Shown here: in pieces, positions 42,580 to 50,872 of the stretch | How the letters are laid out: each line of letters begins with the position of its first letter | Numbering within the stretch: the first letter of the stretch is position 1 | Assembly (NCBI RefSeq): GCF_000757485.1 | Contig: NZ_JPYO01000046.1 | Span: forward strand, 159,257 to 223,256 | Direction: 5' to 3' | DNA length: 64,000 bases | From: Achromobacter sp. RTa | GTDB lineage: Bacteria; Pseudomonadota; Gammaproteobacteria; Burkholderiales; Burkholderiaceae_B | The notes under the pieces: model-generated | Seen by the model: only the letters and a program-made list of their open reading frames with translations | Database searches by the model: none | Told to the model about the DNA's origin: nothing | Program-made: the position numbers and the translations under genes

Positions 42580-43050
42580 ATGCCCAGCCCATCCTGCCTT
42601 GCCTTGCTGCAGGCCTTGAGCAAGACCATCGGCCTCGACCTGGCGTTCGACGAGCGCCGCCACTGCATGCTGATGCTGGATGAAGACATCCTCATCTCCA
42701 TCCGGAGCCTGGACGACGACACGCTCGGGCTTTACGGCCTGCTGTCCGAATTTCCGCAACCTTTGCCCGCGGAGGACCTGATGCAGCTGTTGTCCATGAA
42801 TTTCCTGCTGATGGAACGCTGCGGCATGTCGATAGGGCTGGACCGCGCCACCGACGCGGTGCTGTTGCTGGAACGTCTGCCGGTTGCAATGGTTTCCGCC
42901 GACGACATAGGAGACCGGGTGGCCCAGTTCGCCGAGCAGGTGCGCAAGCTGATCGATTGGCTCGGCGCACGGGACGAGCCCCGGCAATCCGCCGAAGGTC
43001 GGGCGGAGCCGGAAACGTCGTTCATGCCGGCATTCGGGCAGATCGTTTGA
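42580..43050 (+). CDS. CesT-family type III secretion chaperone (BtcA-like)
   Basis: 156 residues, acidic and small. The pattern follows class I chaperones: LLQALSKTIGLDLAFDERRHCMLMLDEDILISI, LGLYGLLSEFPQPLP, LMQLLSMNFLLMERCGMSIGLDRATDAVLLLERLP, then an amphipathic helix ending KLIDWL. Such chaperones dimerise and bind the N-terminal region of one effector encoded next door; in Bordetella, BtcA serves BteA. It is 35 nt after the effector gene (SD AGAGAG). The last 30 residues are polar and probably unstructured. It converges on the sigma-54 activator gene with a 12-bp gap. Confidence 0.82.
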   Translation: MPSPSCLALLQALSKTIGLDLAFDERRHCMLMLDEDILISIRSLDDDTLGLYGLLSEFPQPLPAEDLMQLLSMNFLLMERCGMSIGLDRATDAVLLLERLPVAMVSADDIGDRVAQFAEQVRKLIDWLGARDEPRQSAEGRAEPETSFMPAFGQIV

Positions 43051-43062
43051 GGCTGCATAGGA

Positions 43063-44925
43063 TCAGTCGGGGCGACGAACCCCTTGTGCCCGCATCCGGC
43101 GGTGCAGGGTCGAGCGCGAGATTCCCAGCCAATGGGCGGCCAGCGTGACATTCCATTCAAAACGGGCCAACACCCCCGTCAGGTCTAGCTCTGAACGCGC
43201 CTCCGAATCGGCTGCCTTGCTCCCGCCGGACTGTAAGGCGGGTGGCAAGCAATCGAGTGACGCCTCATCCGAATCACAGAGCGCCAGCGCGTAGCGCGCT
43301 ACATGGTGCAATTCACGAATGTTGCCCGGCCACCCGTGACGCAGCAGCGCGGCACGTGCGGCCGCCGACAGGCGAGGGCAGGGCGCGCCCGCCGAAATCG
43401 CCGCCTCCTGGAATGCATGATCGATCAACGCGTTGAGATCGTCGCGTGAGCGCAGCGGAGGCAGCCGTACGGCTGCTCCCTGGATGCGGAAGTGCAGGTC
43501 GGCGCGGAAAGTCTTGTCGCGCACCATGCCTTCGATATCGCGGAAGCTGGCCGCGATCAGGTTGAAGTCCACCTGCACGGGCTGCGACGCGCCCACGGGA
43601 ACGAACTCCTTGTCGGACAGCACCTGGAGAAACCGGCTCTGCAACGCCAGCGGCATGTCGCCGATCTCGTCCAGAAAAAGCGTGCCGCCGTCCGCTTCCA
43701 GGATACGTCCGCGGGCGCCTGCCTTCGATGCGCCGGTGAAGGCGCCGGCGCGATAGCCGAACAGTTCGCTCTCGATCAGCTCCGCCGGGATCGCGGCGCA
43801 ATTGATCGACACGAATGAACCCGTGCGGCGTGGCCCGGCCTCATGAAGCGCGCGTGCCAACGCCGACTTTCCCGAGCCGCTGTCTCCCTGCAGCAAAATG
43901 GGCAACCCGCGGGCATACAGCCGCTGCGCAATGCGCATCTGCTCTTGCGTGTCGGTATCGGCACCCGCGATCTGGGCTATCGTCGGCGCCGCCTTCCGGC
44001 TCGTTGGCGCCGCCGGTGTGCCGGTGGCCGACGGATAGATGGAACGCCGGCGTTCCCGATGGTCGATCTGGATACTGAGGCGCCGGCCGGCGTGCTCGAT
44101 GACGGGCGAATCGCTCAGCGCAATCCGAAGCAGGGCGTCGATTTCATTCATGCCCGCTAGGCGTTCGCCAAAGATGCGCGGGTCGGCGCCAAGCATCTCG
44201 AGGGTGAAAGGCGTGGCATCCAGCACGCGCCCGGCATCGTCCAGCGCCAGACGGCCTTCGCCGGCCGGGTCGCAGAAATCTCCCGTGGCCGACAGGCGCA
44301 CCAACACCCGGCCGACGTGCCGTAAATCGAAGCTGCGGTTCTCGATGCGGCGGGCCGACGCTTCCACCACGCGCCGCGCGATCTCATGCACCATACGGTT
44401 CGAAGGCTGCAATGAGGTCACGTTGAGCACGGCGGCGAGGTCGCCTCGCTCGCCAAAGATCGGGGCGACGGTGCACGACAGGCCCGACAGCCGTTGGGCG
44501 AAATGGTCTTCCATCACCACGGACACCGGCATGCGCGTCTGAATGCACAGGCCGATGCCGTTCGTGCCCTGCGAAGACTCCGAAAACATCGCGCCGGGCT
44601 GAATCAACGCCGAGCGGCACACGTCGTCCAGGGCCGGGTCCGAGCGGACGAGCATGAGCGTCCCGCCGGCGTCCGCCAACATGAGCAACTGCACATGGCT
44701 TCCAAGCTGGCCAAGCATACGGCTGAGTTCGCCGTGCGCGAGCGCCTCCAGGCTCTCGGTGGGCGCCCGGACGGCATCCAGCTCTGCCTGCGTGAGTACG
44801 TCCGGGCGGGGCACGCGATCGGGGGACAGGCCGTAGCGCTCATAACAGCGTTGCCACGAGTCGTGGATCAACGGCGCGGTGTCCATAGGGCAGGGCAGCG
44901 TCTGGGACGAGGCGAGGGCGCTCAT
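43063..44925 (-). CDS. Sigma-54-dependent activator, AcoR type (GAF - AAA+ - Fis HTH)
   Basis: 620 residues from ATG 44925. The N-terminal GAF-like region has SESSQGTNGIGLCIQT (115-130), typical of AcoR/ligand-sensing activators. The AAA+ module carries Walker A GDSGSGKS (347-354), the sigma-54 contact loop GAFTGA (394-399) and Walker B GGTLFLDEIGDMPL. The C-terminus is a Fis-type helix-turn-helix (LAAHWLGISRSTLHRRMRAQGV). It lies 85 nt after the monooxygenase gene on the same strand, and a good sigma-54 promoter precedes the flavin reductase gene two genes upstream, so it most likely activates this operon in response to the substrate. Confidence 0.94.
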   Translation of the reverse strand: MSALASSQTLPCPMDTAPLIHDSWQRCYERYGLSPDRVPRPDVLTQAELDAVRAPTESLEALAHGELSRMLGQLGSHVQLLMLADAGGTLMLVRSDPALDDVCRSALIQPGAMFSESSQGTNGIGLCIQTRMPVSVVMEDHFAQRLSGLSCTVAPIFGERGDLAAVLNVTSLQPSNRMVHEIARRVVEASARRIENRSFDLRHVGRVLVRLSATGDFCDPAGEGRLALDDAGRVLDATPFTLEMLGADPRIFGERLAGMNEIDALLRIALSDSPVIEHAGRRLSIQIDHRERRRSIYPSATGTPAAPTSRKAAPTIAQIAGADTDTQEQMRIAQRLYARGLPILLQGDSGSGKSALARALHEAGPRRTGSFVSINCAAIPAELIESELFGYRAGAFTGASKAGARGRILEADGGTLFLDEIGDMPLALQSRFLQVLSDKEFVPVGASQPVQVDFNLIAASFRDIEGMVRDKTFRADLHFRIQGAAVRLPPLRSRDDLNALIDHAFQEAAISAGAPCPRLSAAARAALLRHGWPGNIRELHHVARYALALCDSDEASLDCLPPALQSGGSKAADSEARSELDLTGVLARFEWNVTLAAHWLGISRSTLHRRMRAQGVRRPD

Positions 44926-45010
44926 GGCAAAACTCCGAAGAGAATTCGTCCGGATGAGTATAGAAGACGGCCCGCCAGGCACCGCCTGCCGGGCCGGGGT
45001 CAGGCAGGCC

Positions 45011-46108
45011 TCAACGCGCGATAGCCTTGCGTACCGCCGGCATGACTTCCGACGCCAGCCGCGACATCGTCTCCCATTCCCAGGCGCGATTTGCGCCGGC
45101 CCCATCCATGGACGCCATCAACAAGCCATGGAATGGACCGACATTCTGGCGGAAGGACAACAGTTTGTCGGTCACAGTCTGGGGCGAGCCGTAGACGACC
45201 ATGCTCTCGATCAGGCTCTCCACCGTCACCGACTCGTCGGGCTGTTTCGGATCCGCCTTCATGACGGCGGTGTAGTTGGCGGATTTGAGGACACGCCAGA
45301 GGTAGTCGAAGTAGTAATAGTTGCTGCCTTCCGGATTCATCACCCGGTCGCGGGCCTCGGCGTCCGTCGGCGCAATGAGGATATTGCGGGAGACGCGCCA
45401 GTCTTCGCCAGTCGCCGGACGGTTCGCCAACTCGCAGCCTTCCTGATACTTCTGCCAATGGCTCTTGACCACATACTCGGGGCAAAAATTGGCGCTCATC
45501 GGACCGAAACCGCGTTGAGCCGCCACTTTGACGCTGCTGGAATAAGGAGACATGGCCGTCATGGTGATTTCGGGATGCGGCCGCTGATAGGGCTTGGCAA
45601 TATAGCCCACGCCAAGCTCAGGGATGACCATGTCCTTGAGCGAGATCTGCCAGTGCTTCCCCTGTATGTCGTAGGGCGGATCCTGGCGCCACAGTTGCAG
45701 GATCGTGTCGATCGCCTCCATCATCCGCTCGTTCCGGTATTCCCCGTCCAGGACCTTGAACAACTCCATGTCGCTTGCAAGGCCGCCCGGCCCGATGCCG
45801 AACATGAGGCGCCCGCGGCTCAAATGATCGAACAGGGCCACTTCGGCGGCGACCACGGCCGGATGGTGGTTCGGAAGCGCAATGACGCCGGTCCCGAACT
45901 TGATGCGCTTGGTCCGATGGATCAGCGAAGCCAGAAACATGAGCGGCGCCGAGATCGGTTCCGTGGTGCAGGACATGTGTTCGCCGACCCAAAACTCGTC
46001 GAAGCCCAGTTGGTCCGCGTACACGACCTTGTCTGCGTCTTCTTCAAGCGTTTCGGCCATCGGGCGGCCGGGCGGGTGCAAGGGCATTGCGAACATGCCG
46101 AGTTTCAT
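45011..46108 (-). CDS. Luciferase-like (LLM) flavin-dependent monooxygenase
   Basis: 365 residues, SD AAGGAG. LLM-fold features: MKLGMFAMPLHPPGRPMAETLEEDADKVVYADQLGFDEFWVGEHM, FGTGVIALPNHHPAVVAAEVALFDHLSRGRLMFGIGPGG and a C-terminal VYGSPQTVTDKLLSF. These enzymes use reduced FMN supplied by a separate reductase, here encoded 62 nt upstream. Substrates in the family include alkanesulfonates, dimethylsulfone, terpenes and long-chain alkanes; none can be singled out. It is under the predicted sigma-54 promoter. Confidence 0.92.
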   Translation of the reverse strand: MKLGMFAMPLHPPGRPMAETLEEDADKVVYADQLGFDEFWVGEHMSCTTEPISAPLMFLASLIHRTKRIKFGTGVIALPNHHPAVVAAEVALFDHLSRGRLMFGIGPGGLASDMELFKVLDGEYRNERMMEAIDTILQLWRQDPPYDIQGKHWQISLKDMVIPELGVGYIAKPYQRPHPEITMTAMSPYSSSVKVAAQRGFGPMSANFCPEYVVKSHWQKYQEGCELANRPATGEDWRVSRNILIAPTDAEARDRVMNPEGSNYYYFDYLWRVLKSANYTAVMKADPKQPDESVTVESLIESMVVYGSPQTVTDKLLSFRQNVGPFHGLLMASMDGAGANRAWEWETMSRLASEVMPAVRKAIAR

Positions 46109-46170
46109 GGTGTATCTCCTTGTTTTGCTTTAAGTATTTGAGCGGCCAGGGGTAGCCGCCCGGGTGAAAT

Positions 46171-46689
46171 TCAAGCGCCGAGCATCGCCAGCGGAACACT
46201 GCGCCCGCCCAGCCAGACCAGCGGGTGCTCGTCGGTTGCGGCGGGCGCGGGCAGCACCACTTCCCGAACCCGGGCGATGAAAAGCGTGTGCGTGCCGTAG
46301 GACATCGTTCGGTCGACCTCGGTGAACAGCACGGCGCGCGCGGCGGGCAGCCACGGAAGGTCCTTCCCGCCAACGTCCCGGACATCGCGCCAGTCGGACT
46401 GGGTGAAACGTTCAGCGCGCAGGTCGGAGCGGGAAAAGGCGTCCAACAGGTGAACCTGGTCTTTCGCCAGAAAATTGATGCAGAGCCGGCCGCTCATTTC
46501 CAGGACGGGATGGATGCCCGCCGTGCGGTTGACGGCAACCAGGACGGCCGGCGGATCGACGGTGATGGAGATCACCGCGGAAGCGGCCATCCCGTGCGGC
46601 GTTCCTGCCGCATCGCGGCTGGTGATCAGGGCGACCGTGGATGGCACATTGCGCATGGCCTCCTTGAGGCCAGGAATGGGCATGTTCAT
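46171..46689 (-). CDS. Flavin reductase (HpaC/DIM6-NTAB family), partner of the monooxygenase
   Basis: 172 residues, SD AAGGAG. Motifs: MRNVPSTVALITSRDAAGTPHGMAASAVISITVDPPAVLVAVNRTAG, then GRLCINFLAKDQ and the C-terminal HTLFIARVREVV. It reduces FMN or FAD with NAD(P)H and hands it to the LLM monooxygenase. It is the first gene of the operon; transcription should begin about 46 nt upstream of the ATG at the -24/-12 promoter. Confidence 0.92.
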   Translation of the reverse strand: MNMPIPGLKEAMRNVPSTVALITSRDAAGTPHGMAASAVISITVDPPAVLVAVNRTAGIHPVLEMSGRLCINFLAKDQVHLLDAFSRSDLRAERFTQSDWRDVRDVGGKDLPWLPAARAVLFTEVDRTMSYGTHTLFIARVREVVLPAPAATDEHPLVWLGGRSVPLAMLGA

Positions 46690-46704
46690 GAAGACTGTCT
46701 CCTT

Positions 46705-46736
46705 GTACGTTCCCGCTCGGTTGGCGGGATGTGTAC
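46705..46736 (-). other. Leader hairpin at the 5' end of the flavin reductase transcript
   Basis: GTAC (46705-46708) and GTAC (46733-46736) bracket TCCCGC (46711-46716) and GCGGGA (46724-46729), giving a 6-bp stem with possible outer pairing. It lies just 3' of the predicted transcription start and just 5' of the AAGGAG ribosome site, so it could protect or tune translation of the mRNA. Alternatively it is an operator. Confidence 0.4.
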
Positions 46737-46745
46737 GAATGGAGA

Positions 46746-46762
46746 TGCAAAGACCGTGCCAG
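46746..46762 (-). promoter_or_regulatory. Sigma-54 (-24/-12) promoter
   Basis: Read on the minus strand: CTGGCACGGTCTTTGCA. This matches the sigma-54 consensus YTGGCACGNNNNTTGCW at every specified position, with the GG and GC elements correctly spaced. The transcription start should be near 46735, about 46 nt before the flavin reductase ATG. Confidence 0.85.
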
Positions 46763-46805
46763 GTCGGTCCGCCTGGGGCGAACGCGGGGACGGGCGGGCG
46801 AATTG

Positions 46806-46821
46806 TGTGTCACGCTACACA
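46806..46821. promoter_or_regulatory. Upstream palindrome 1, candidate enhancer site for the sigma-54 activator
   Basis: TGTGT-N6-ACACA, a perfect inverted repeat centred about 78 bp upstream of the predicted start site, within the range used by NtrC/AcoR-type activators. Binding is inferred. Confidence 0.5.
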
Positions 46822-46828
46822 GGATTGC

Positions 46829-46843
46829 GACACTGTCCGTGTC
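46829..46843. promoter_or_regulatory. Upstream palindrome 2, candidate enhancer site for the sigma-54 activator
   Basis: GACAC-N5-GTGTC, a perfect inverted repeat about 101 bp upstream of the predicted start, flanked by TTGC and TTGCG. Its centre lies 22-23 bp from that of palindrome 1, two helical turns, which favours cooperative binding of activator dimers. Confidence 0.5.
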
Positions 46844-46902
46844 ATTGCGCCATAAGCCAGGTCGGTTGTTTGTAGCCTGATCGCCTGGGCACATGAATTA
46901 CG

Positions 46903-46918
46903 CATAATGTGTATTATG
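46903..46918. promoter_or_regulatory. AT-rich palindrome upstream of the AraC gene
   Basis: CATAAT-GTGT-ATTATG, a perfect 6-4-6 inverted repeat, extended by TTAC/GTAA-like flanks with one extra base. It lies about 175 bp upstream of the AraC start in an otherwise GC-rich region. Likely a protein-binding site; the protein is unknown. Confidence 0.45.
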
Positions 46919-47034
46919 TAAAGTAAGAAATATGGCTGGATCCAGGCCACCGCCTATCTAGCGTTTGCGCGCCTTGACCTGCCGATTGTCTTCCGTCATA
47001 ACTTCAACCCAGGCTAGATACGTTGCGATAAGAC

Positions 47035-47075
47035 AATAGTCCCTGGCTTGCCCGCGCGCTATCCGAAAAGCGAAA
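47035..47075 (+). repeat. Copy 1 of a two-part motif (AATAGT, 15 nt, 20-mer), just before the AraC gene
   Basis: AATAGT (47035-47040), 15 unrelated bases, then GCGCTATCCGAAAAGCGAAA (47056-47075). The same two parts at the same spacing recur at 60020-60060. The 20-mer contains the small inverted repeat CGCT/AGCG. It ends 16 bp before the AraC start codon. Confidence 0.7.
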
Positions 47076-47091
47076 CCTCCGGGAGTTTGCA

Positions 47092-48072
47092 ATGCCGGTC
47101 CAACCCGTCTATTTGCAGCACCTCTATTCGGGGCTTGAGCCTTTGCAGGCGTTCGACGTCGTGTACGGCGGCAGCTTCGAACATCGCCTCGTGTCGTCCA
47201 GGCCCGCGACGATGGAGCATCAGCGGCTGGTCCTGGGCGATATCCGGCTTGAAACCGGACGCTATGAGTTCCCCGTCATTGCCCACGGCACCATGCCCAA
47301 GGACGGGATCTGCATAGGATTCATGGCCGAGGGCGGCGAACTGACCCGATGCAACACGGCCGCGATAAACGCCGAAGAAATCCAGCTCTACCCTGCCGGC
47401 GTCGAACTCCTGTACCACGCAAGCGGCAACTCGCGCTGGGTCAACTTCACCGCGCCGGAAGAACGCATTCAGGAGGTAGCCATCGCGCGCACGGGCCGGC
47501 CTGTGTGGGTGCGCAGGCATGCCTTTCATTCCATACGCCTGCGGCCCGGAGGGCGGCTTCGGCTGACGGCGCTGACCAGCGATGCTTTGGGGCTTGCGCG
47601 CCGTCTCCAGGCGGATGGGGGCATGGCGGCGGAACTTGCCCGCGAGGTTTGCGAATCCTTGCTGGCGGGCTATGTCGACGCGCTCTGCGCGGCAGGCCCG
47701 ACGGGCAAGACGGAAAAAATGGCGGTTGAACAGCGGCATTACCATTTGATCGCCGCGTGCGAGCGATTGGTGCTGTCGGGCGAGGCCATCGATATTGCGC
47801 TCAGTGACGTGGCCGGGCGTAGCGGCTACACCTTGCGTTCGCTTGAAATGATCTTTCGCCGCAGCGTCGGAATGTCCCCGGGGCGCTGGTTCATGACGGC
47901 GCGGCTGAACGGCGCCCTGCGCGACTTGCTGACTGCGAACCCCGAATCCACGGTTTCCGAGATTGCGATGAAATGGGGTTTTCGGCACATGTCGCGGTTC
48001 TCGGCCTATTACCGGAAAACATTCGGCGAACTGCCGAGCGCTACCCTCGCCCGCTCCGCGACCCGCCATTGA
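47092..48072 (+). CDS. AraC-family transcriptional regulator
   Basis: 326 residues, SD GGGAG. The C-terminal third has the two-helix-turn-helix AraC domain: LSDVAGRSGYTLRSLEMIFRRSVGMSPGRWFMTARLNGALRDLL, then STVSEIAMKWGFRHMSRFSAYYRKTFGELPS. The N-terminal 200 residues are a cupin-like sensor region with no recognisable ligand motif. It is divergent from the flavin reductase/monooxygenase operon and could modulate it together with the sigma-54 activator. The motif shared with the MoxR-operon upstream region may be its own binding site. Confidence 0.92.
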   Translation: MPVQPVYLQHLYSGLEPLQAFDVVYGGSFEHRLVSSRPATMEHQRLVLGDIRLETGRYEFPVIAHGTMPKDGICIGFMAEGGELTRCNTAAINAEEIQLYPAGVELLYHASGNSRWVNFTAPEERIQEVAIARTGRPVWVRRHAFHSIRLRPGGRLRLTALTSDALGLARRLQADGGMAAELAREVCESLLAGYVDALCAAGPTGKTEKMAVEQRHYHLIAACERLVLSGEAIDIALSDVAGRSGYTLRSLEMIFRRSVGMSPGRWFMTARLNGALRDLLTANPESTVSEIAMKWGFRHMSRFSAYYRKTFGELPSATLARSATRH

Positions 48073-48092
48073 CCGCGCGGGCGCGCCGCCCA

Positions 48093-49076
48093 TCAGAAGC
48101 TCACCGCCAGTCCCACCGAGAAGCCGGACACGTTGTTGCCGAATACATAGCGTCCCACCAGGCGGGTGCGGGTAATGAACACATCGTAGGCGCTTGAATC
48201 CAGCTCCAGCCCCGCGCCCACGGAAGTCAGGCGGTCGAAGCCCAGGATCCCCTTCTGGTCGCCCAGGAATTCGGAGTGCGTCAGTTCCAGCACGTAGCGC
48301 AGGGGCCGCTGCAGCAGGATGGCGCCGGTGGGCGCGCGATAGCGGGCCCACAGATTGGCGGACTGGGCCACCGCATTGCCGCTGACCGCGGCCGAGCTGT
48401 CGAAACTTTGCAGGCGGATATCGGAATAGCGCAGTTCCACGTCCACCTCGTAGCCCGGCCGGTAGTGTTCGTAGTCCAGCATGATCGAACCGCCCAACCC
48501 GTACGCATTGAGCGAACCGCGGTCCAGGAAGTCGATATCCTTGCCGGTGCGCTGGCCCACGTACCAGCTGGCCGCGCGGAGGTCGCTCGTGACGTTGCCC
48601 AGCGCGAAGTTGAAGATGGGGCGCAGCTTGAGTTCGTCGGTCAGCTTGAAATCCCAGCCTATGCCGCCCGTGGCGGAAATGCTGTTCCATTTGGTCGGGA
48701 TGCGGCGCGTTTCCGCGCCCTGCGTGGCGACGAAGGTCGGGTCGTAACGGCTGCCGGCCAGCACGCCTTCCAGATAGATCGGGACGGAATCGGAGATCGT
48801 GTCGCCGCCTCCCAGCTGCGTCATGAAGAACTCGTTCGATCCCGTGGTCGATCCGCCTCCGCTGCCGATATTCAGCGAACTGGTCGTGATGTCGGGAACG
48901 ATGGAGAACGACATCAGCGCCAGCACGCCGTTGGCGCGTTTTTGCAAGTCATCCTGGCTCAGCCTCAGGCCTTGCTGCCCCCAGGCCGTCGCCGGCGCGG
49001 CGCAGGTCGCGGCCAGCGCCCAAGCGCCCGCGCGGCTGGACGCCCTCTTCCTGAACCCCACGATTCTCGTTTCCAT
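48093..49076 (-). CDS. Outer-membrane beta-barrel protein (autotransporter-barrel-like)
   Basis: 327 residues with a signal peptide (SRAGAWALAATCAAPATAWG), alternating barrel-type strands (GYEVDVELRYSDIRLQSF; RLVGRYVFGNNVSGFSVGLAVSF) and the terminal aromatic F of outer-membrane proteins. A Gly/Ser/Thr-rich stretch (NIGSGGGSTTGSN) follows a short helical start. It resembles solitary autotransporter-type barrels with no passenger. Its ribosome site AGGAG overlaps the stop codon of the DUF4239 gene, so it is coupled as the last gene of the envelope operon. Confidence 0.78.
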   Translation of the reverse strand: METRIVGFRKRASSRAGAWALAATCAAPATAWGQQGLRLSQDDLQKRANGVLALMSFSIVPDITTSSLNIGSGGGSTTGSNEFFMTQLGGGDTISDSVPIYLEGVLAGSRYDPTFVATQGAETRRIPTKWNSISATGGIGWDFKLTDELKLRPIFNFALGNVTSDLRAASWYVGQRTGKDIDFLDRGSLNAYGLGGSIMLDYEHYRPGYEVDVELRYSDIRLQSFDSSAAVSGNAVAQSANLWARYRAPTGAILLQRPLRYVLELTHSEFLGDQKGILGFDRLTSVGAGLELDSSAYDVFITRTRLVGRYVFGNNVSGFSVGLAVSF

Positions 49077-49085
49077 AGGGATCTC

Positions 49086-49868
49086 CTAGCTGCCTCCGCC
49101 GACAGGATCGACCATGGATTGCCGTTGGGAGACCAGCAAGGCATCGCTCTGGTCGATCCGTATCGTCCCGATCCGGGGGAACTCGAAGTCTACGATGATA
49201 TAGAGGGCGGTGGTCATGACGATGGCATAGACCACTTGATGCAGCAGGGTGTTGCGCTTGGACGAGGCCAGGTTCAGGCCGACCAGGCCGGCCGCGACCA
49301 GCGTCAGGAAGCCCAGAAAGACGTAGGCTGCGATGGGAGGATGCACCTTTTGCGCGACGGTCTGGGCGGAGGCAACGTCGAACATCTCGTTGACCGCTCC
49401 GACATACGATGCGGCGAAAGGCGGCACGCTGGCGCGCGCAGCCTGCATCGACGTGGTCCAGATCTCCTTTTGCAGGGCTCCGACGTGGGCGGCGATCGCA
49501 TCGCGACGTTCCAGGTCCGCCACGTTGCGGTAGTAGTTGATGCGCTCATCCACATAGCGGCGGAACTGGTCGCGCAGGCGCGGCTGGATGCCCGTTTCCA
49601 TCATGTCTATGCGCAGCCATGCGGTTCCGATGGCGTTGACTTCCTGGACCAGCAGGTCGCGGCGCTCCGCCATGCGCTGGGCCGCCCCGGAGAAGGTGAA
49701 GGCGACAAGCAGGCCCAGCAGCGCAAAAACCGAGCCTTCGATGACCGCGGCTCCCGAACCGCTTTTTTCGTCGGCGCCCCGCCCCAGCCATTTCCCGATC
49801 TGCATGGCGATCAGCAAGAGCACGAAGAACGCGGCGGCCAGTCCCGCAAGAAGAAGTGAATAATTCAT
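49086..49868 (-). CDS. DUF4239 / bestrophin-like-domain membrane protein
   Basis: 260 residues. An N-terminal helix, then VIEGSVFALLGLLVAFTFSGAAQRMAERRDLLVQEVNAIGTAWLRID, the hallmark of DUF4239, and two C-terminal helices (IAAYVFLGFLTLVAAGLVGL; VVYAIVMTTALYIIVDFEFPRIGTI). The family is inner-membrane and of unknown function. It is 19 nt after the truncated barrel gene and 9 nt before the outer-membrane protein gene. Confidence 0.88.
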   Translation of the reverse strand: MNYSLLLAGLAAAFFVLLLIAMQIGKWLGRGADEKSGSGAAVIEGSVFALLGLLVAFTFSGAAQRMAERRDLLVQEVNAIGTAWLRIDMMETGIQPRLRDQFRRYVDERINYYRNVADLERRDAIAAHVGALQKEIWTTSMQAARASVPPFAASYVGAVNEMFDVASAQTVAQKVHPPIAAYVFLGFLTLVAAGLVGLNLASSKRNTLLHQVVYAIVMTTALYIIVDFEFPRIGTIRIDQSDALLVSQRQSMVDPVGGGS

Positions 49869-49887
49869 TTCATCACCCTATATATCG

Positions 49888-50793
49888 TTATCGCCAATGG
49901 AATACTCTGGTCACGCTGGATCTTTTCGCCGAGCCCCGCGGCAAACCGTCATTCATCGCCAGGCGCTCCCGATCTGAAAACGGCACTGTGCCGCGGGTGA
50001 ACTGGCCGTCGCCGCGCAGGCCCAGGGTCCATCGCGTGGCGACCGGCAGCCAGGTGTATCCGCGCGCGCGGTAATTCTCGAAGGACTGGTCGCTGCCCAG
50101 CCAGCTGCGCGAGAACTGCGCCTCCAGTTCGGCGTAGGTTCCGCGGTTGGGATAGAACATGTTGTCGCGGGTGTCGTAGTCCACCACCAGCCCGGCCTTG
50201 CCTATGCGCCCGGACATTTCCGCTTGCGACAGTTCGCTTGCGGTGGCGCCGGTGAACCGGGTGTTCGAACGGAAGTAGGTGTAGCGCGGGCCGATGTACC
50301 AGGGGCTGTCGGCTATCCGGGCCAGGACTTGCTGGACCAGGAACGTGCCCTTCACCTCGTAGCTGCGCCCGTGATTGAAGGCGCCGTAGTACTCGAGATT
50401 CGCGCGCCCCTGCGCCAGCGCGCCAAGATAGCGATAGCGGTCCGCGTCCCAGCTGTGGAAATGGAACAGCGCGCCGCCCCGTGTGCCGTTGTCCGTGGCC
50501 AGGGCGCCGATGCCCGTGATATTGGGCGGGGCCTTGCGCTCGCCCTTTGCCGGGCTCTGCGGATCGCCGCTGGCATCGGGCTCCGAAAAATACAGCAGCA
50601 TGAGCCCGCCGCCATAGCCGACGGCGGGCTCCGTAATGATCACCGGCACCGGCAAGGCGCCCTGGTGCTTGAGCAGAAAGTCGCTGGTATCGAAATCGCC
50701 GTCGTCGCCGTCGGTGAACGAAAGCGGCTCGCCCTGCGCCGTGCCATGCGCCAACAGGCCGCTCAGTATCATGACCATGGCCATTCGTGTCAT
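49888..50793 (-). pseudogene. Omp85/BamA-type surface-antigen barrel, C-terminally truncated
   Basis: 301 residues with a signal peptide (MVMILSGLLAHGTAQG). It starts like the family of short Omp85 barrels without POTRA domains (PVPVIITEPAVGYGGGLMLLYF), continues through GKAGLVVDYDTRDNMFYPNRGTYAELE and reaches LRGDGQFTRGTVPF. There, family members usually continue for roughly another 80-100 residues of barrel with an L-R-G loop. Here the reading departs into SDRERLAMNDGLPRGSAKRSS and stops with VFHWR, lacking the terminal aromatic strand. A deletion or frameshift has probably removed the barrel end, leaving the downstream gene 19 nt away. It might still be expressed. Confidence 0.65.
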
Positions 50794-50872
50794 CTCGAAT
50801 CGACGCTCTCGTCCGCCGGAATCGACAGGCCGGCCGCAGGCTGCGCCCGCGGGCCGGCTGCTCCGCCCTTCC

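Larger units (their letters stand above)
46690..47091. other. 402-bp divergent control region without a gene
   Basis: No coding potential was found. On the minus strand it holds a leader hairpin, a sigma-54 promoter and two upstream palindromes (activator sites). Toward the AraC gene it holds an AT-rich palindrome (46903-46918) and a motif shared with 60020-60060. The concentration of symmetric elements suggests several regulators act here. Confidence 0.7.
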
